Position numbers and translations under genes: made by a program. Under the pieces are notes generated by a model, which was not told where the DNA came from, did not search any database, and was given only the letters and a program-made list of their open reading frames with translations. Source: Acinetobacter sp. UBA3106 (GTDB lineage Bacteria; Pseudomonadota; Gammaproteobacteria; Pseudomonadales; Moraxellaceae). Taken from it: a stretch of 64,000 bases of DNA. Positions 44,970 to 55,084 of the stretch are shown piece after piece; position 1 is the first letter of the stretch, and each line of letters opens with the position of its first letter. Where the stretch lies: assembly GCA_002365595.1 (NCBI GenBank), contig DFAM01000011.1, positions 27,827-91,826 of the forward strand. The letters are read 5' to 3'.

Positions 44970-46148
44970 TTATACAGACTTCGGTTGATCGATGAACAAC
45001 TTATAAAATACCAAACTAAGTGCCGTGATCACCGCACACATGAGATAGGTAAAACGATAACCTTGATTAGCGATCACCATCCCTAACAAGATCGAACCAA
45101 TTGCGATACCAATATCGTAAAAGGTAAAAAAGGTTGAAGTTGCATGTCCAATTCGGTCTTTTGGTGAGCGCTGAATGGAAATTGTTTGTAAACAGGGTTG
45201 AGCTGAACCAAAGCCCATACCGACAAATATCGCAGCCAGCATCAATCCGGTTACTGTATTGACTTGGCTTAATACCATCAGTCCAATTGAAAATAATGCA
45301 ATAGCAGGATAAACCACGTAATTTGCGCCTTTGCGATCATAAATTTTCCCAGTGATGGGTCTTAAACTCATCATAGAAATGGCAAAAACCACGAAAAATA
45401 AACTGGCATAAGCCAGTAAATTTTTTGACTCTGCAAAGGTTGAAATAAACGACATAATGCTGGCATAAGAAAAAGAGATGATCATGGCCATAACCGAAAC
45501 GGGCAAAGCCTTCTTTTCAACAAAGTCATGAATGGATAATTTACGCTTAACAGGTTTGGCCTGCATTTTTGGTATTGCTTGAATTGGAATCAGGAAGCAA
45601 AAGATAAAGCCCAGACAAATAAGGGCAGCCAGAATCGCAGTAACGGTCGGATAAGAAAGTTGTTGAATAAGCGTCAAACCGATTAAAGGCCCCAACACAA
45701 TCCCTAAATTAATAGACATGACAAAATAGCCCATACCTTCACCTTTACGCTGTGCAGGAATAAAGTCATTGGCAATAGGAACCGCTACCGTGGTTAAAAT
45801 ACTGAACCAAATCCCATGCAACAGCCGAATGGCCAAAAGTAGGTTCAGACTATCTGCAAAAATATAGGCAAATGAAAAAAGACAGAATAAAGTCTCTGAA
45901 ATATAAAGGGCTTTTTTGCGTCCGATTTTTTCAATAATTAAACCACTAAAGGGGCGAACAGCAATCGAGGATGCCATAAATAGCGTCATGGCCAGACCTG
46001 CCTGAGCTAAAGTTCCATGCAGGTTTTTTAAAATATAAATCGGTAGGATAGTGGTTTGGGCAAAATAAAAGATAAATAAAAACAAGTTATTGGCCAGACA
46101 CAGAATAAAGGATTTATTCCATAACTGTTGTGTATTTACTGGAGTCAT
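44970..46148 (-). CDS. MFS transporter
   Basis: 392 residues with 12 membrane helices and motif GLIIEKIGRKKALY in the first loop. Clearly a paralogue of the MFS protein at 16593-17798 (shared KALPVS/KALPIS after the central loop, GAAQP/GNIQSV-type late block and ATSTFF near helix 11). No regulator gene is adjacent. Likely drug or metabolite efflux; substrate unknown. Confidence 0.87.
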   Translation of the reverse strand: MTPVNTQQLWNKSFILCLANNLFLFIFYFAQTTILPIYILKNLHGTLAQAGLAMTLFMASSIAVRPFSGLIIEKIGRKKALYISETLFCLFSFAYIFADSLNLLLAIRLLHGIWFSILTTVAVPIANDFIPAQRKGEGMGYFVMSINLGIVLGPLIGLTLIQQLSYPTVTAILAALICLGFIFCFLIPIQAIPKMQAKPVKRKLSIHDFVEKKALPVSVMAMIISFSYASIMSFISTFAESKNLLAYASLFFVVFAISMMSLRPITGKIYDRKGANYVVYPAIALFSIGLMVLSQVNTVTGLMLAAIFVGMGFGSAQPCLQTISIQRSPKDRIGHATSTFFTFYDIGIAIGSILLGMVIANQGYRFTYLMCAVITALSLVFYKLFIDQPKSV

Positions 46149-46450
46149 GATTTACCTAAATTTATAAGAAAAAGACGACTAAAGAGGCTTATCGAGCTCA
46201 TTATTTTTTTAGTTATAAATTATTTTTTGTAATTGAAGATAAGTCAGCTTATCGTTGGCTGGGGTTAATTCTAGAAGAATATTCCCAAAAAGTACAGCAG
46301 TGTAAGAATATAATAGAATAGTTTAATAAATAAGAGTGTTTTTATTGGGTCTTAATATCATATTGTGAATTTATAATGATTTTTTTAATTAAAATTATCC
46401 GAAATAAAAAAATCAGCCCCTAAAGACTGATTTTTTTATTTAAAACAGGA
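46149..46450. other. Gap with gcvH terminator
   Basis: AT-rich, with no gene. It contains the MFS upstream region. Near 46408-46435 a terminator for gcvH: AAAAATCAG with CTGATTTTT and a ten-base loop. Confidence 0.6.
46408..46437. terminator. Terminator downstream of gcvH
   Basis: AAAAATCAG (46408-46416) pairs with CTGATTTTT (46427-46435). A-run on one side, T-run on the other, so it works on either strand. Confidence 0.75.
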
Positions 46451-46825
46451 TTATAAACCTGCTTCATATTCACTGCTTGAAAGTAATTTTTCGACATCCG
46501 CCATATTGTTAGGCTTGATTTTATAAATCCAGCCCTTGCCATACGGGTCATCATTGACAAAATCAGGATCATCTTCAAGTGCTGAATTCACTTCAACCAC
46601 TTCACCTGAAACAGGTGCATGGATGTCTGAAGCAGTTTTAACCGACTCAACTACACCAGCCTGTTCACCAGCAGTGATTTGTTGACCCACTTCTGGTGCT
46701 TCAACATAGACCAGATCACCCAAAGCATCCTGTGCATGGTCAGAAATACCGGTAATAACCAGATCACCTTCAACTTTGACCCATTCGTGCGTAGTGGCGT
46801 ACTTTAACTCTGAAGGGTGATTCAT
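46451..46825 (-). CDS. gcvH: Glycine cleavage system H protein
   Basis: 124 residues from ATG 46825 (MNHPSELKY), preceded by AAGGAGT. A lipoyl carrier of the glycine cleavage system. The lipoylated lysine is Lys63 in VESVKTASDI. gcvT and gcvP are not next to it; the upstream neighbour on the same strand is an AraC-type regulator. Confidence 0.95.
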   Translation of the reverse strand: MNHPSELKYATTHEWVKVEGDLVITGISDHAQDALGDLVYVEAPEVGQQITAGEQAGVVESVKTASDIHAPVSGEVVEVNSALEDDPDFVNDDPYGKGWIYKIKPNNMADVEKLLSSSEYEAGL

Positions 46826-46896
46826 GGATGACTCCTTTAAAATATTCAAATCATTTTTGCCATGTTTTATACATGTTTTTTGATAAAAACAAAAGT

Positions 46897-47925
46897 TTAT
46901 AGATAAGGATCTTTACGCCAATTGCTTGGACTACGTCCACTCCAGCGTTTAAAAGCACGGCTGAAATTGGCCACATCGCTATAGCCAATTTCATCGGCAA
47001 TCTGCTCAAGGGTGTAATCAGTACGTGAAAGCAGGGAAGTCGCATGACGATAGCGCACTTCATCCACGAGGGTTGAGAAGGAAGTACCTTCGGCAGCCAA
47101 TTGACGTTTTAAAGTCCGATCGGACATATGCAGACGATCTGCAACGTTTTCGATGCTTAAATAATGCTGCTCTGAATTGGTCAAAATATCACGTACCCGC
47201 ATGGCCAGGCGACGGCGCTCACCCAAGGCAGACAATTCGGCTTCACATTGGTTAATCGCAATCTGGCTGGCAATCGGGTCAGCATTGACCATCTTTAAAC
47301 CGAGATATTTTTTATCAAAACTGGAAAGCAAATGCGGCTGTTCAAAACGGAACTGATGCGATGGGAATTTTGCCATATAGCGTTCAAAACCGGGCGGTTT
47401 GGGAAAATCAAAATCAATCTCACCAGAGAGATCTTCACAACCGGTCAGGGCTTTGGCCATGGTGATAATACCAAAGGTCAGGGCAATGGCAATTTCAGTC
47501 CGCAGGGGTTCAAGGTCAAAATCACATTGCAACTGTAGCGTGGCTTTTTCACCAAAAGTAGAAAAATAAAGCTGTAAAAATGGCAGACGCAGCTGAATAA
47601 AGCGGTTCGCCAGGATCAAGGCATCGGTAATATCGTGCGCGGTCATAATGGCATAGCCAATAAAGCCATGAATCGAGATACGCATCTGGGTTCCTAAATG
47701 GAAACCCAGAGTCGGTTCACCGGTTAGGCGTAGTGCATGCTTGACCAGCTCATTGGCAACGGGCGTCGGAATACGAAAGTTGGGATCTGCCAATTGTTCA
47801 CTGTTTAAGTGAAAAGGAGTAAACAGTGCTTCAGCAGTATAGCCCCAACGCGACACTACATCTAACAGCAGCAGTCCATAAACACCTGGTATTCCTTGAT
47901 CCTGTCTTGGAGAAATCGTTTTCAT
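46897..47925 (-). CDS. AraC-family transcriptional regulator
   Basis: 342 residues from ATG 47925 (MKTISPRQDQGIPG). An N-terminal arabinose-binding-like/OruR-type domain, and two helix-turn-helix motifs near the C-terminus (SIENVADRLHMSDRTLKRQL and TLEQIADEIGYSDVANFSRA). The subfamily often controls catabolic operons; target not evident. An upstream in-frame start at 47970 lacks support. Confidence 0.87.
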   Translation of the reverse strand: MKTISPRQDQGIPGVYGLLLLDVVSRWGYTAEALFTPFHLNSEQLADPNFRIPTPVANELVKHALRLTGEPTLGFHLGTQMRISIHGFIGYAIMTAHDITDALILANRFIQLRLPFLQLYFSTFGEKATLQLQCDFDLEPLRTEIAIALTFGIITMAKALTGCEDLSGEIDFDFPKPPGFERYMAKFPSHQFRFEQPHLLSSFDKKYLGLKMVNADPIASQIAINQCEAELSALGERRRLAMRVRDILTNSEQHYLSIENVADRLHMSDRTLKRQLAAEGTSFSTLVDEVRYRHATSLLSRTDYTLEQIADEIGYSDVANFSRAFKRWSGRSPSNWRKDPYL

Positions 47926-48033
47926 GCGCCATCCATTGCATTTATTCGTTTTTCTATTTGTCGGTACCATATTGGCATGAATTGAAAACGTAACTTGTTA
48001 AAATTGTTCGACAATACTTTGAAAGCCCGAATC

Positions 48034-48483
48034 TTAGTCAGGCTTGTATTCTTTTTTAAAAACCAAAATTTTAGTGGTGGAAATAAGTAATACATCATGA
48101 TTCTGATTGAATGCCTGGGTTACATAACTGACTATAGCGCGGTCAGTTTTACTTTTTGATGGCGTAATTGCCACAATTTCCACTTCCACATGAATCTTAT
48201 CGCCAGGACGGGTTGGACGTGGCCAGCGAAGGCTCGATTCCGAACCAATCAGACCATAAGCGACCGGAAAACACTCTGTCCATAAACGCATGGTCACTGC
48301 ACAGGTGTGCCAACCACTGGCAGCAATACCCTGAAAAACCGGATGCTCTTTGGCCTGATCTTCATCGGTATGAAAAACCTGAGGATCATACACATGCGCA
48401 AATTGCTTGATTTCTTCCAAGGTCATTTCATATTCACGGCTAATGAAACGATCGCCGACGTTTATATCTTCTAAATACAGCAT
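48034..48483 (-). CDS. MaoC-family dehydratase (hot-dog fold)
   Basis: 149 residues. The hydratase motif YDPQVFHTD with Asp and His is present, and ASGWHTCAVTMRLW follows, typical of (R)-specific enoyl-CoA hydratases. Its ATG overlaps the stop of the upstream ABC exporter gene by one base (TAATG), so the two are translationally coupled. Confidence 0.88.
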   Translation of the reverse strand: MLYLEDINVGDRFISREYEMTLEEIKQFAHVYDPQVFHTDEDQAKEHPVFQGIAASGWHTCAVTMRLWTECFPVAYGLIGSESSLRWPRPTRPGDKIHVEVEIVAITPSKSKTDRAIVSYVTQAFNQNHDVLLISTTKILVFKKEYKPD

Positions 48484-50336
48484 TAATGCGCTTCCTTTTT
48501 CTTCAATGCCTGTTGTTCTATTAAAAAACTACCGGTTTGTCGTTGCCACAAATGTGCATAAATACCGCCTAATGCAACCAGTTCATCATGCGTACCTTGC
48601 TCTACAATTCTGCCTTCATCTAGAACCACCAGACGATCCATTTGCGCAATGGTGGATAATCGATGCGCGATGGCAATGACGGTTTTGCCTTGCATCAGTT
48701 CATCCAGACTGGACTGGATGGCCGCTTCAACTTCAGAATCTAACGCACTGGTGGCTTCATCTAAAATCAGGATAGGAGCATCTTTTAAAAATACCCGGGC
48801 AATCGCAATACGCTGACGTTGACCACCAGACAGTTTTACACCGCGTTCACCGACATAGGCTTCATATCCGGTTTTACCACGCAAATCAGTAAGCTGTGGA
48901 ATAAAGTCTTCCGCCTTGGCCTTACGCACCGCTTCAAACATATCTTCATCTGTTGCATCGGGACGACCGTATTTAATATTTTCGGCCACGGTGCGATGTA
49001 ACAAAGAGGTATCTTGAGTCACAAAAGCAATATTTTTACGCAGACTGTCCTGAGTCACATCTTGAATATTTTGGCTATCGATCGAAATACGACCTTGGTT
49101 GATATCATAAAAATGTAGTAACAGTTGAATCAGTGTGGATTTTCCTGCACCAGAACGCCCGACAATGCCAATTTTTTCACCCGGTTTAATGGTTAAATTA
49201 AAATGATCAATCACATTTTTATTCTGATAAGCAAAGCTGACATCTTCAAATTTGATTTCACCATGCTGGACCTGTAAAGGTTGAGCTTCGATTTTGTCTT
49301 GAATATGAATCGGACGGCCTAAAGTCTTCATGCCATCTTGAATGGTACCGACATTTTCAAACAGGGCAGAAGATTGCCACATCATAAACTCGGCAATACT
49401 GTTGAGCTTTAAAATCATGGCAGTCGTTGCTGCAATAATACCGAGTTCCGCCTGACCATTAATCCAGAGCCAAATAGCGGTACCTAAAACCCCGACATAT
49501 AAAACCACACTCAATAAATTTATGCTGATTTCGTACTGGGCGCCCAGACGCATCTGTTTATACACCGTGATCATAAAGTCTTGCATGGACTCTTTGGCAT
49601 ACTTACTTTCACGGCCAGCATGGGCAAATAATTTAACGGTTTGAATATTGGTATAGGCATCCGTAACACGACCGGTCATCACTGCCCGGGCATCGGCCTG
49701 TTGACTTGAAATCCGGCTTAAACGTGGAATAAAAAAGCAGGCAGCAGAAATAAACAGCACCAGCCAAAGCAGCAGAGGCAAAATTAGTAGGGGGGAAATT
49801 GACCCCAGCACAAAACTGATGGTGACAAAGTAAATTAGCACATAAGCCAGCATGTCACCTAAAATTACCCAAAACTCACGTACTGCAAGCGAGGTTTGCA
49901 TAACTTTGGCCGATAAACGCCCGGCAAAGTCATTGTGAAAAAAATCCAGGCTTTGCTGTAACAGTAAATTATGGAAGCGCCAGCGTAAACGCATGGGAAA
50001 AGTACTGTATAAAATCTGGTGTTTGATAATGGACTGCATGCTGGCAAATAGAATATTGGCCAATAAAATACAGGTCAAAATGGTCAAATTTTGCGTATGT
50101 TCGGCTAAAAAAGTTTCAGGCTGGCTCTTGCTTAACCAGTTAACCAGATCACCAATTTTTGAGTAAAGAAAGGCTTCAAAACTTGCAGCACCTGCAGTAA
50201 AGAGGACCAGTAACAACAAATAAGGACGTACCCCATGGGCGGCTTGCCAGACAAAAGGAAAAAAACGGGTCGGAAGTGGTTCGTTTAAACCTTTGGATGG
50301 ATAAGGATTGACGAGTTTTTCAAACCACTGGAACAT
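48483..50336 (-). CDS. ABC transporter, fused permease and ATPase (exporter type)
   Basis: 617 residues: six membrane helices in the first half, then an ATPase domain with Walker A GRSGAGKST, signature LSGGQRQRI, ILDEATSALD and AHRL. A half-transporter of the MsbA/multidrug exporter class that would work as a homodimer. Substrate unknown. First gene of a two-gene unit with the MaoC hydratase. Confidence 0.9.
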   Translation of the reverse strand: MFQWFEKLVNPYPSKGLNEPLPTRFFPFVWQAAHGVRPYLLLLVLFTAGAASFEAFLYSKIGDLVNWLSKSQPETFLAEHTQNLTILTCILLANILFASMQSIIKHQILYSTFPMRLRWRFHNLLLQQSLDFFHNDFAGRLSAKVMQTSLAVREFWVILGDMLAYVLIYFVTISFVLGSISPLLILPLLLWLVLFISAACFFIPRLSRISSQQADARAVMTGRVTDAYTNIQTVKLFAHAGRESKYAKESMQDFMITVYKQMRLGAQYEISINLLSVVLYVGVLGTAIWLWINGQAELGIIAATTAMILKLNSIAEFMMWQSSALFENVGTIQDGMKTLGRPIHIQDKIEAQPLQVQHGEIKFEDVSFAYQNKNVIDHFNLTIKPGEKIGIVGRSGAGKSTLIQLLLHFYDINQGRISIDSQNIQDVTQDSLRKNIAFVTQDTSLLHRTVAENIKYGRPDATDEDMFEAVRKAKAEDFIPQLTDLRGKTGYEAYVGERGVKLSGGQRQRIAIARVFLKDAPILILDEATSALDSEVEAAIQSSLDELMQGKTVIAIAHRLSTIAQMDRLVVLDEGRIVEQGTHDELVALGGIYAHLWQRQTGSFLIEQQALKKKEAH

Positions 50337-50962
50337 GCAGATTTCCTTAAGTAAATACCAAATATGCTAAAGTTTATTGGAGCTTTGATAGTATCAATAA
50401 TAATGTAACTAATATCTAAAAGCTTGTTGAAATCAGTGAAACATTTCATTTGAACTGTAAAGCTGATGGGAGCAAGTAGAAAAAGAAATATAGATTCATA
50501 TATTGAGTATATGTTTAACAACGACAAAGCTGTATGAAATATTATGTCGAGTCATTCATGCTTAGTGATTGGAGAATTGAACAAAAGCGTTTTTAGCTTC
50601 AACAAATGTCGAAAGCAATTCAATAATCGAACTTTTGTCTATTGCACTAGGCTAATTTTTTATTTTTTATTAAATTTATCAATTAGTTAAATTTTATTAG
50701 TTTCTGAATTAATAGATTCAGTTTTTCATCTCATCAATTTCTCATATTCATGCTGAAGAAAATTTTTATTTAGACACTCATCCATGAAATTAATATTAAA
50801 ACATCAAGCTGAATATGCTTATTGATAATATGCTGACCATAAATTTATAGAGTATTTTTTTGAAAAATAAATAAATTTTTATAAAAAATAATTAACAATT
50901 GCATAACAAATAGCCTAATTAATTTACTTATTATTTCAAGTTATATTGAACGTGATTAAATC
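50337..50962. other. Long AT-rich gap
   Basis: About 625 bp, the longest featureless stretch in the window. No gene, hairpin terminator or tandem repeat that I can support on either strand. With the two unknown small genes that follow it may be a patch of foreign or rapidly changing DNA. Confidence 0.5.
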
Positions 50963-51250
50963 ATGTCTGGACTAATCGAAATGAAAAATACGGCAAGTTT
51001 TCACCTGTTACAGCAAGTATATAATTTTATCGCTGAGAGACCAGAATTTAAAACTAAAGGCGAGCTGGATCTTATGTTGGATTTTTTTTCGGTTATTCAT
51101 GAAGATGATCAAAAAGATATACGATTAGATTCCTCTTCTAAATTGATTGGTAAATTTGGAAGTCGAGAAATCGTGAATATTCAGCTGGCACCCTCTTTAA
51201 GAAATAAAAATGAATTCCTTTCTTGGGCGTATAAACAGCTGCATGGTTAG
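50963..51250 (+). CDS. Small protein of unknown function
   Basis: 95 residues, no signal peptide or membrane segment. Contains LLQQVYNFIAERPEFKTKGE and a mixed alpha/beta-like remainder. No obvious ribosome site at ATG 50963; ATG 50981 in the same frame is an alternative. No family recognised. Codon use is AT-rich, like the surroundings. Confidence 0.5.
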   Translation: MSGLIEMKNTASFHLLQQVYNFIAERPEFKTKGELDLMLDFFSVIHEDDQKDIRLDSSSKLIGKFGSREIVNIQLAPSLRNKNEFLSWAYKQLHG

Positions 51251-51415
51251 TCGGAAAAAGAGATTTTTTAAAAATTTTTTTACATAAAAAGATAGAGTAT
51301 AAATTTCTATTATTAAGCTCATATAAATGGGATTCTTATAATAAAATTGATATTTTAATTTATTTAAAATTACTTACGTAAAACATGTATTTAAATACAT
51401 ATGCAAACATAAATT

Positions 51416-51440
51416 AAACACCTTTTGAAGGTGTTTTTCT
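51416..51440 (+). terminator. Rho-independent terminator
   Basis: AAACACCTT (51416-51424) and AAGGTGTTT (51428-51436), three-base loop, then T-rich. It lies 165 bp after the small gene at 50963. Confidence 0.82.
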
Positions 51441-51477
51441 TTAATTTGTTAGGCTAAATCATAATAAGAGCGAAAAA

Positions 51478-51738
51478 ATGCCTAAAATTCTGATTCTAAA
51501 AGAGGTCACTGCGAAGAGCGCCTGTGGCACTAAAATAATTGTTGAACAGGTTTTTGAAAAGATTTTAAATCAAGCAGGTTTAATCTGGTTGCCCTTACCC
51601 AAAATAGTGATTACGGAAAAAATTATTGATTTAAATGAAAATAATTTTTTTACTCATCCTGCAACAGGAAAAGTTTTTGAGGTAATGAACGAAAAAGAAC
51701 GATTTAAGTTCAAAAGAAAGACTCAACCTTTATATTGA
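51478..51738 (+). CDS. Small protein of unknown function
   Basis: 86 residues, basic C-terminus (KFKRKTQPLY). AAGAGCG lies upstream of ATG 51478. Two short hydrophobic strands (PKILILKEV, WLPLPKIVI). No family recognised. A hairpin at 51811-51828 follows. Confidence 0.5.
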   Translation: MPKILILKEVTAKSACGTKIIVEQVFEKILNQAGLIWLPLPKIVITEKIIDLNENNFFTHPATGKVFEVMNEKERFKFKRKTQPLY

Positions 51739-52087
51739 GCATATTTTTTAAAACAAAAAACTCATAAAATTTATTTATACAGTATTTTCTAAAATCAAAA
51801 TAAAAAAAAGTTCAGCTAGCAAGCTGAATTTATTTAGAATAAATATTTTTACCTTCTGAAATATTTCAATTAAAATAATTTAAATTGATTGAATGATTTT
51901 ATTCGCCAAGTTGATTTTACATTTAAAATAATCACAGCTTAAACATTGCTTTCGGATTATAATGGCTCTCTTAGAGCAGCATTAAGCTGAAAATGAACAA
52001 AAGAGATTTCAAGGCGCTGGATTTGGGTCCAACTGGAAAAGCTATTCTTCAAAGCTCTCTGATCTCTGATTTATAATCTCTAAAAAG
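51739..52087. other. Gap with one hairpin
   Basis: AT-rich. TTCAGCT (51811-51817) and AGCTGAA (51822-51828) with a four-base loop and an A-run upstream make a weak terminator, possibly for the small gene at 51478. Nothing else is supported. Confidence 0.5.
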
Positions 52088-53509
52088 TTATATCGCCTTA
52101 AAAACCTCTATTGCGCGTTTTCTCGATTGGCTTAAATCCACAATGGCTTGCGGGTAATTTAATGCTTGATCATGTTCATAAGCATACGGTTCATGAATTT
52201 TTTTTGCATTCAGATGCGCCAATTCCGGTACCCAGGTCCGTATATAATCGCCATTTTTATCAAATCTTTGTGATTGCGAGACAGGATTGAAAATTCGGAA
52301 ATAGGGCACTGAATCTGTGCCTGTTGAAGCACACCACTGCCAGCCACCATTATTGGCTGCCAAATTGCCATCAATTAAATGCTGCATAAACCATTTTTCA
52401 CCCAGACGCCAATCAATCAGCAGGTTCTTGGTTAAAAACATAGCAGTAATCATGCGTACCCGATTATGCATCCATCCGGTTTGCAGCATTTGACGCATGC
52501 CTGCATCAACAATCGGAATTCCAGTTTGCCCTTGCTGCCAGGTAAGCAGGTCTTGTTCAGCGTGTCGCCATTGAATCTTTTGAGTATTGCTTTTAAAAGG
52601 CTGATGTTTGGACACAGCAGGAAATTGATAAAGAATATGTTGATAAAACTCACGCCATAACAATTCATCTAGCCAGGTTTGTTGTCCTATATTGTCTATA
52701 TGGAAATAGCCATTTTGCTTTCTAAACACAGCTTGTAAGCACTGCCTGATTGAAACTGCACCGATATTTAAATAGGGAGATAGTTGACTGGTTGAATTGA
52801 GATGAGGGAAATCACGCTCTTGTTGATAATATTCCAGTTTAGAGTCAATAAAATTGTCTAAAATTTCCAGCGCATAATCTTCAGTCACCGGCCAAAGTTG
52901 CTGTAGTTGATCCGAGGCAGGACTTTGCATATAGGTGGATGCACTGATGTTTGTATTTTCTAGCTCCAGGTTCAGCTCTATTTTTTTCTGCTGTGCGATT
53001 GCCGGATAGCCTTGCGGTAGGCTGATGCTGAGTAGTTCATAGCAACGCTTTTTAAAAGCACTAAACACTTGATATGGCTGATTGGATTTATTGCAGATTG
53101 AACCGACAGGAAAAATGGTCTGATCATGATAAAGCTCAAGCGAAATCTGATGCTTTTCCAGATTTTTTTGCGTTTGGGCATCACGTTTTAATTCATTGAC
53201 CCCAACTTCAATATTGGCATGTACAGCATTAATGCCAAGTCGCAGACAAAGCTGCAGCATTTCATCGGGGACATCCTTCCATAAAGGAATGCATTTGATC
53301 AGCAGAGGAATATTCAGTTGATTGAGCTGTGATTTGAGCGTTTCCAGTTGGCGTAAATAAAATATTTTTTTGGCTGGACTGTCATCATGTCGTAGCCATT
53401 GCTCAGGTGAGAGCACTGCCAAGGCAATACAATTTCCAGATTGAGTCGCATGCCAAAGCGCAGCATGATCGTGTATACGCAAATCCTGTCGAAACCATAT
53501 CAATTGCAT
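52088..53509 (-). CDS. phrB: Deoxyribodipyrimidine photolyase
   Basis: 473 residues. Repairs cyclobutane pyrimidine dimers using blue light. An N-terminal antenna domain (MQLIWFRQDLRIHDHAAL), and a C-terminal FAD domain with TGWMHNRVRMITAMFL, DGNLAANNGGWQWCASTGTD and YFRIFNP. Full length. A single-gene unit. Confidence 0.94.
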   Translation of the reverse strand: MQLIWFRQDLRIHDHAALWHATQSGNCIALAVLSPEQWLRHDDSPAKKIFYLRQLETLKSQLNQLNIPLLIKCIPLWKDVPDEMLQLCLRLGINAVHANIEVGVNELKRDAQTQKNLEKHQISLELYHDQTIFPVGSICNKSNQPYQVFSAFKKRCYELLSISLPQGYPAIAQQKKIELNLELENTNISASTYMQSPASDQLQQLWPVTEDYALEILDNFIDSKLEYYQQERDFPHLNSTSQLSPYLNIGAVSIRQCLQAVFRKQNGYFHIDNIGQQTWLDELLWREFYQHILYQFPAVSKHQPFKSNTQKIQWRHAEQDLLTWQQGQTGIPIVDAGMRQMLQTGWMHNRVRMITAMFLTKNLLIDWRLGEKWFMQHLIDGNLAANNGGWQWCASTGTDSVPYFRIFNPVSQSQRFDKNGDYIRTWVPELAHLNAKKIHEPYAYEHDQALNYPQAIVDLSQSRKRAIEVFKAI

Positions 53510-53600
53510 AAAACAAGGATGCCTTATTTTCAGTTAAATCATTCAATTATAAATAAGAAGAATAGCAATATGCTTTAAATATTGCATCATCCTCTTAGTT

Positions 53601-54872
53601 TTAAAGTTTAGGATTAGCGGATTCGTCTTGATCAACCGAACGTGCCGTGAATTGCCTGAAATCAGTACCGGATGGCGCCTGATAAATTCTTAAACCAAAT
53701 TCAGGGACAATGGCAATCAAATGATCAAAGATATCAGACTGGATCGCTTCATAATCCTTCCATACCGTTGTATTTGCAAAAGCATAAATTTCCAGTGGTA
53801 GACCCTCACTGGTCGGTTGTAATTGTCGAATAATCAGTGATTGATTTTGCGCGATGCCGGAATGCTGTTTTAAGTAAAACTCAACATAGGCGCGGAAGGT
53901 TCCTAAATTGGTTAAACGGCGCTGATTGTATAAAGATTGGTTCGAGAGTTGCTGGTTGAAGCTTTCCAGTTCGTCATGTTTGCTATTTAAATATTGATCC
54001 AGCAATAAAAATTCTTTCAGCTTTTGCTGTTCAGCCGGGGTCATAAAATGTACGCTGCTTTGATCAATAAAGATTGATCGTTTAATCCGCCGAGCTCCCG
54101 CATAAGCCATACCGCGCCAGTTTTTAAAAGTATCTGTCACCAGTTTATTGGTTGGAATAGTGGTTAAGGTTTTGTCAAAATTTTGCACGGTAATGGTGTG
54201 CAATGACATATCAATGACATCGCCGTCGGCATTCAGTGAAGGCATCTCTATCCAGTCACCAATTCGCACCATGTCATAAGATGAAATCTGTACTGACGCG
54301 ACCAAAGAGAGAATGGTATTTTGAAATACCAGCATCAGTACTGCTGCCATGGCACCAAAACCTGCCAGCAAGGTAAAGACATCTTTTTTAAGGAACGTAC
54401 CTAAAATCATCAAGCCACAGACAATAAAGATGATCAGCTTAACCAGCTGTAAATAACCTTTAATTGGCTTGTTTTTTGACTTGGGATTACGTTGATAAAC
54501 CAGATTGAAAATACTTAAAAATTCACTGATAGCCAAAGCAATGGTAAGAAAAATAAACGCTTGTGCCGCCATTTGAACAAAAACAATGACTTTTTCTGAA
54601 AGATGCGGAACCGTGATAATTCCGTTCATAATCACAATGGCTGGCACAATATTGGAAATCCGTCGGATTACGCTGTGCTGGGCAAAAATTTCATGATTGA
54701 CAAATTTCATCTTGGAAATCAGTTGGCGAATACCGCGAACCACAACCTGCTTGGCAATAAAATTTGCCAGGAATGCCAGTAAAATTAAAATACTGAGAGA
54801 GGTGAGCATTTCTAGCCATGGATATTGATCTGACCAGTCCTGAATATTTTGTATAAATGCCAATTGTTGCAA
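53601..54872 (-). CDS. MscS-family mechanosensitive channel
   Basis: 423 residues with four or five membrane segments, then a pore helix region (LLAGFGAMAAVLMLVFQNTIL) and the cytoplasmic beta domain starting VRIGDWIEMPSLNADGDV. Resembles the YbdG-type long MscS homologues. Expected to open under hypoosmotic stress. Confidence 0.9.
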   Translation of the reverse strand: MQQLAFIQNIQDWSDQYPWLEMLTSLSILILLAFLANFIAKQVVVRGIRQLISKMKFVNHEIFAQHSVIRRISNIVPAIVIMNGIITVPHLSEKVIVFVQMAAQAFIFLTIALAISEFLSIFNLVYQRNPKSKNKPIKGYLQLVKLIIFIVCGLMILGTFLKKDVFTLLAGFGAMAAVLMLVFQNTILSLVASVQISSYDMVRIGDWIEMPSLNADGDVIDMSLHTITVQNFDKTLTTIPTNKLVTDTFKNWRGMAYAGARRIKRSIFIDQSSVHFMTPAEQQKLKEFLLLDQYLNSKHDELESFNQQLSNQSLYNQRRLTNLGTFRAYVEFYLKQHSGIAQNQSLIIRQLQPTSEGLPLEIYAFANTTVWKDYEAIQSDIFDHLIAIVPEFGLRIYQAPSGTDFRQFTARSVDQDESANPKL

Positions 54873-55084
54873 AACTTACCCTGAAATTTTTAAATGATGA
54901 ATAGTGTATAGGGTTATTTTTTTATTCTAATAAAGATAACGTTTTATATACATGAACTAAAACAAAATTCACCAGCTGCGCTGATACTGGAATGGCTTAA
55001 TTTTTTATCATGATTTTGTTCTTATAGTCTATGCCAATACGAATACTGGCATAGAGAACTACTTTAACTATTGATGAGCGAGAC

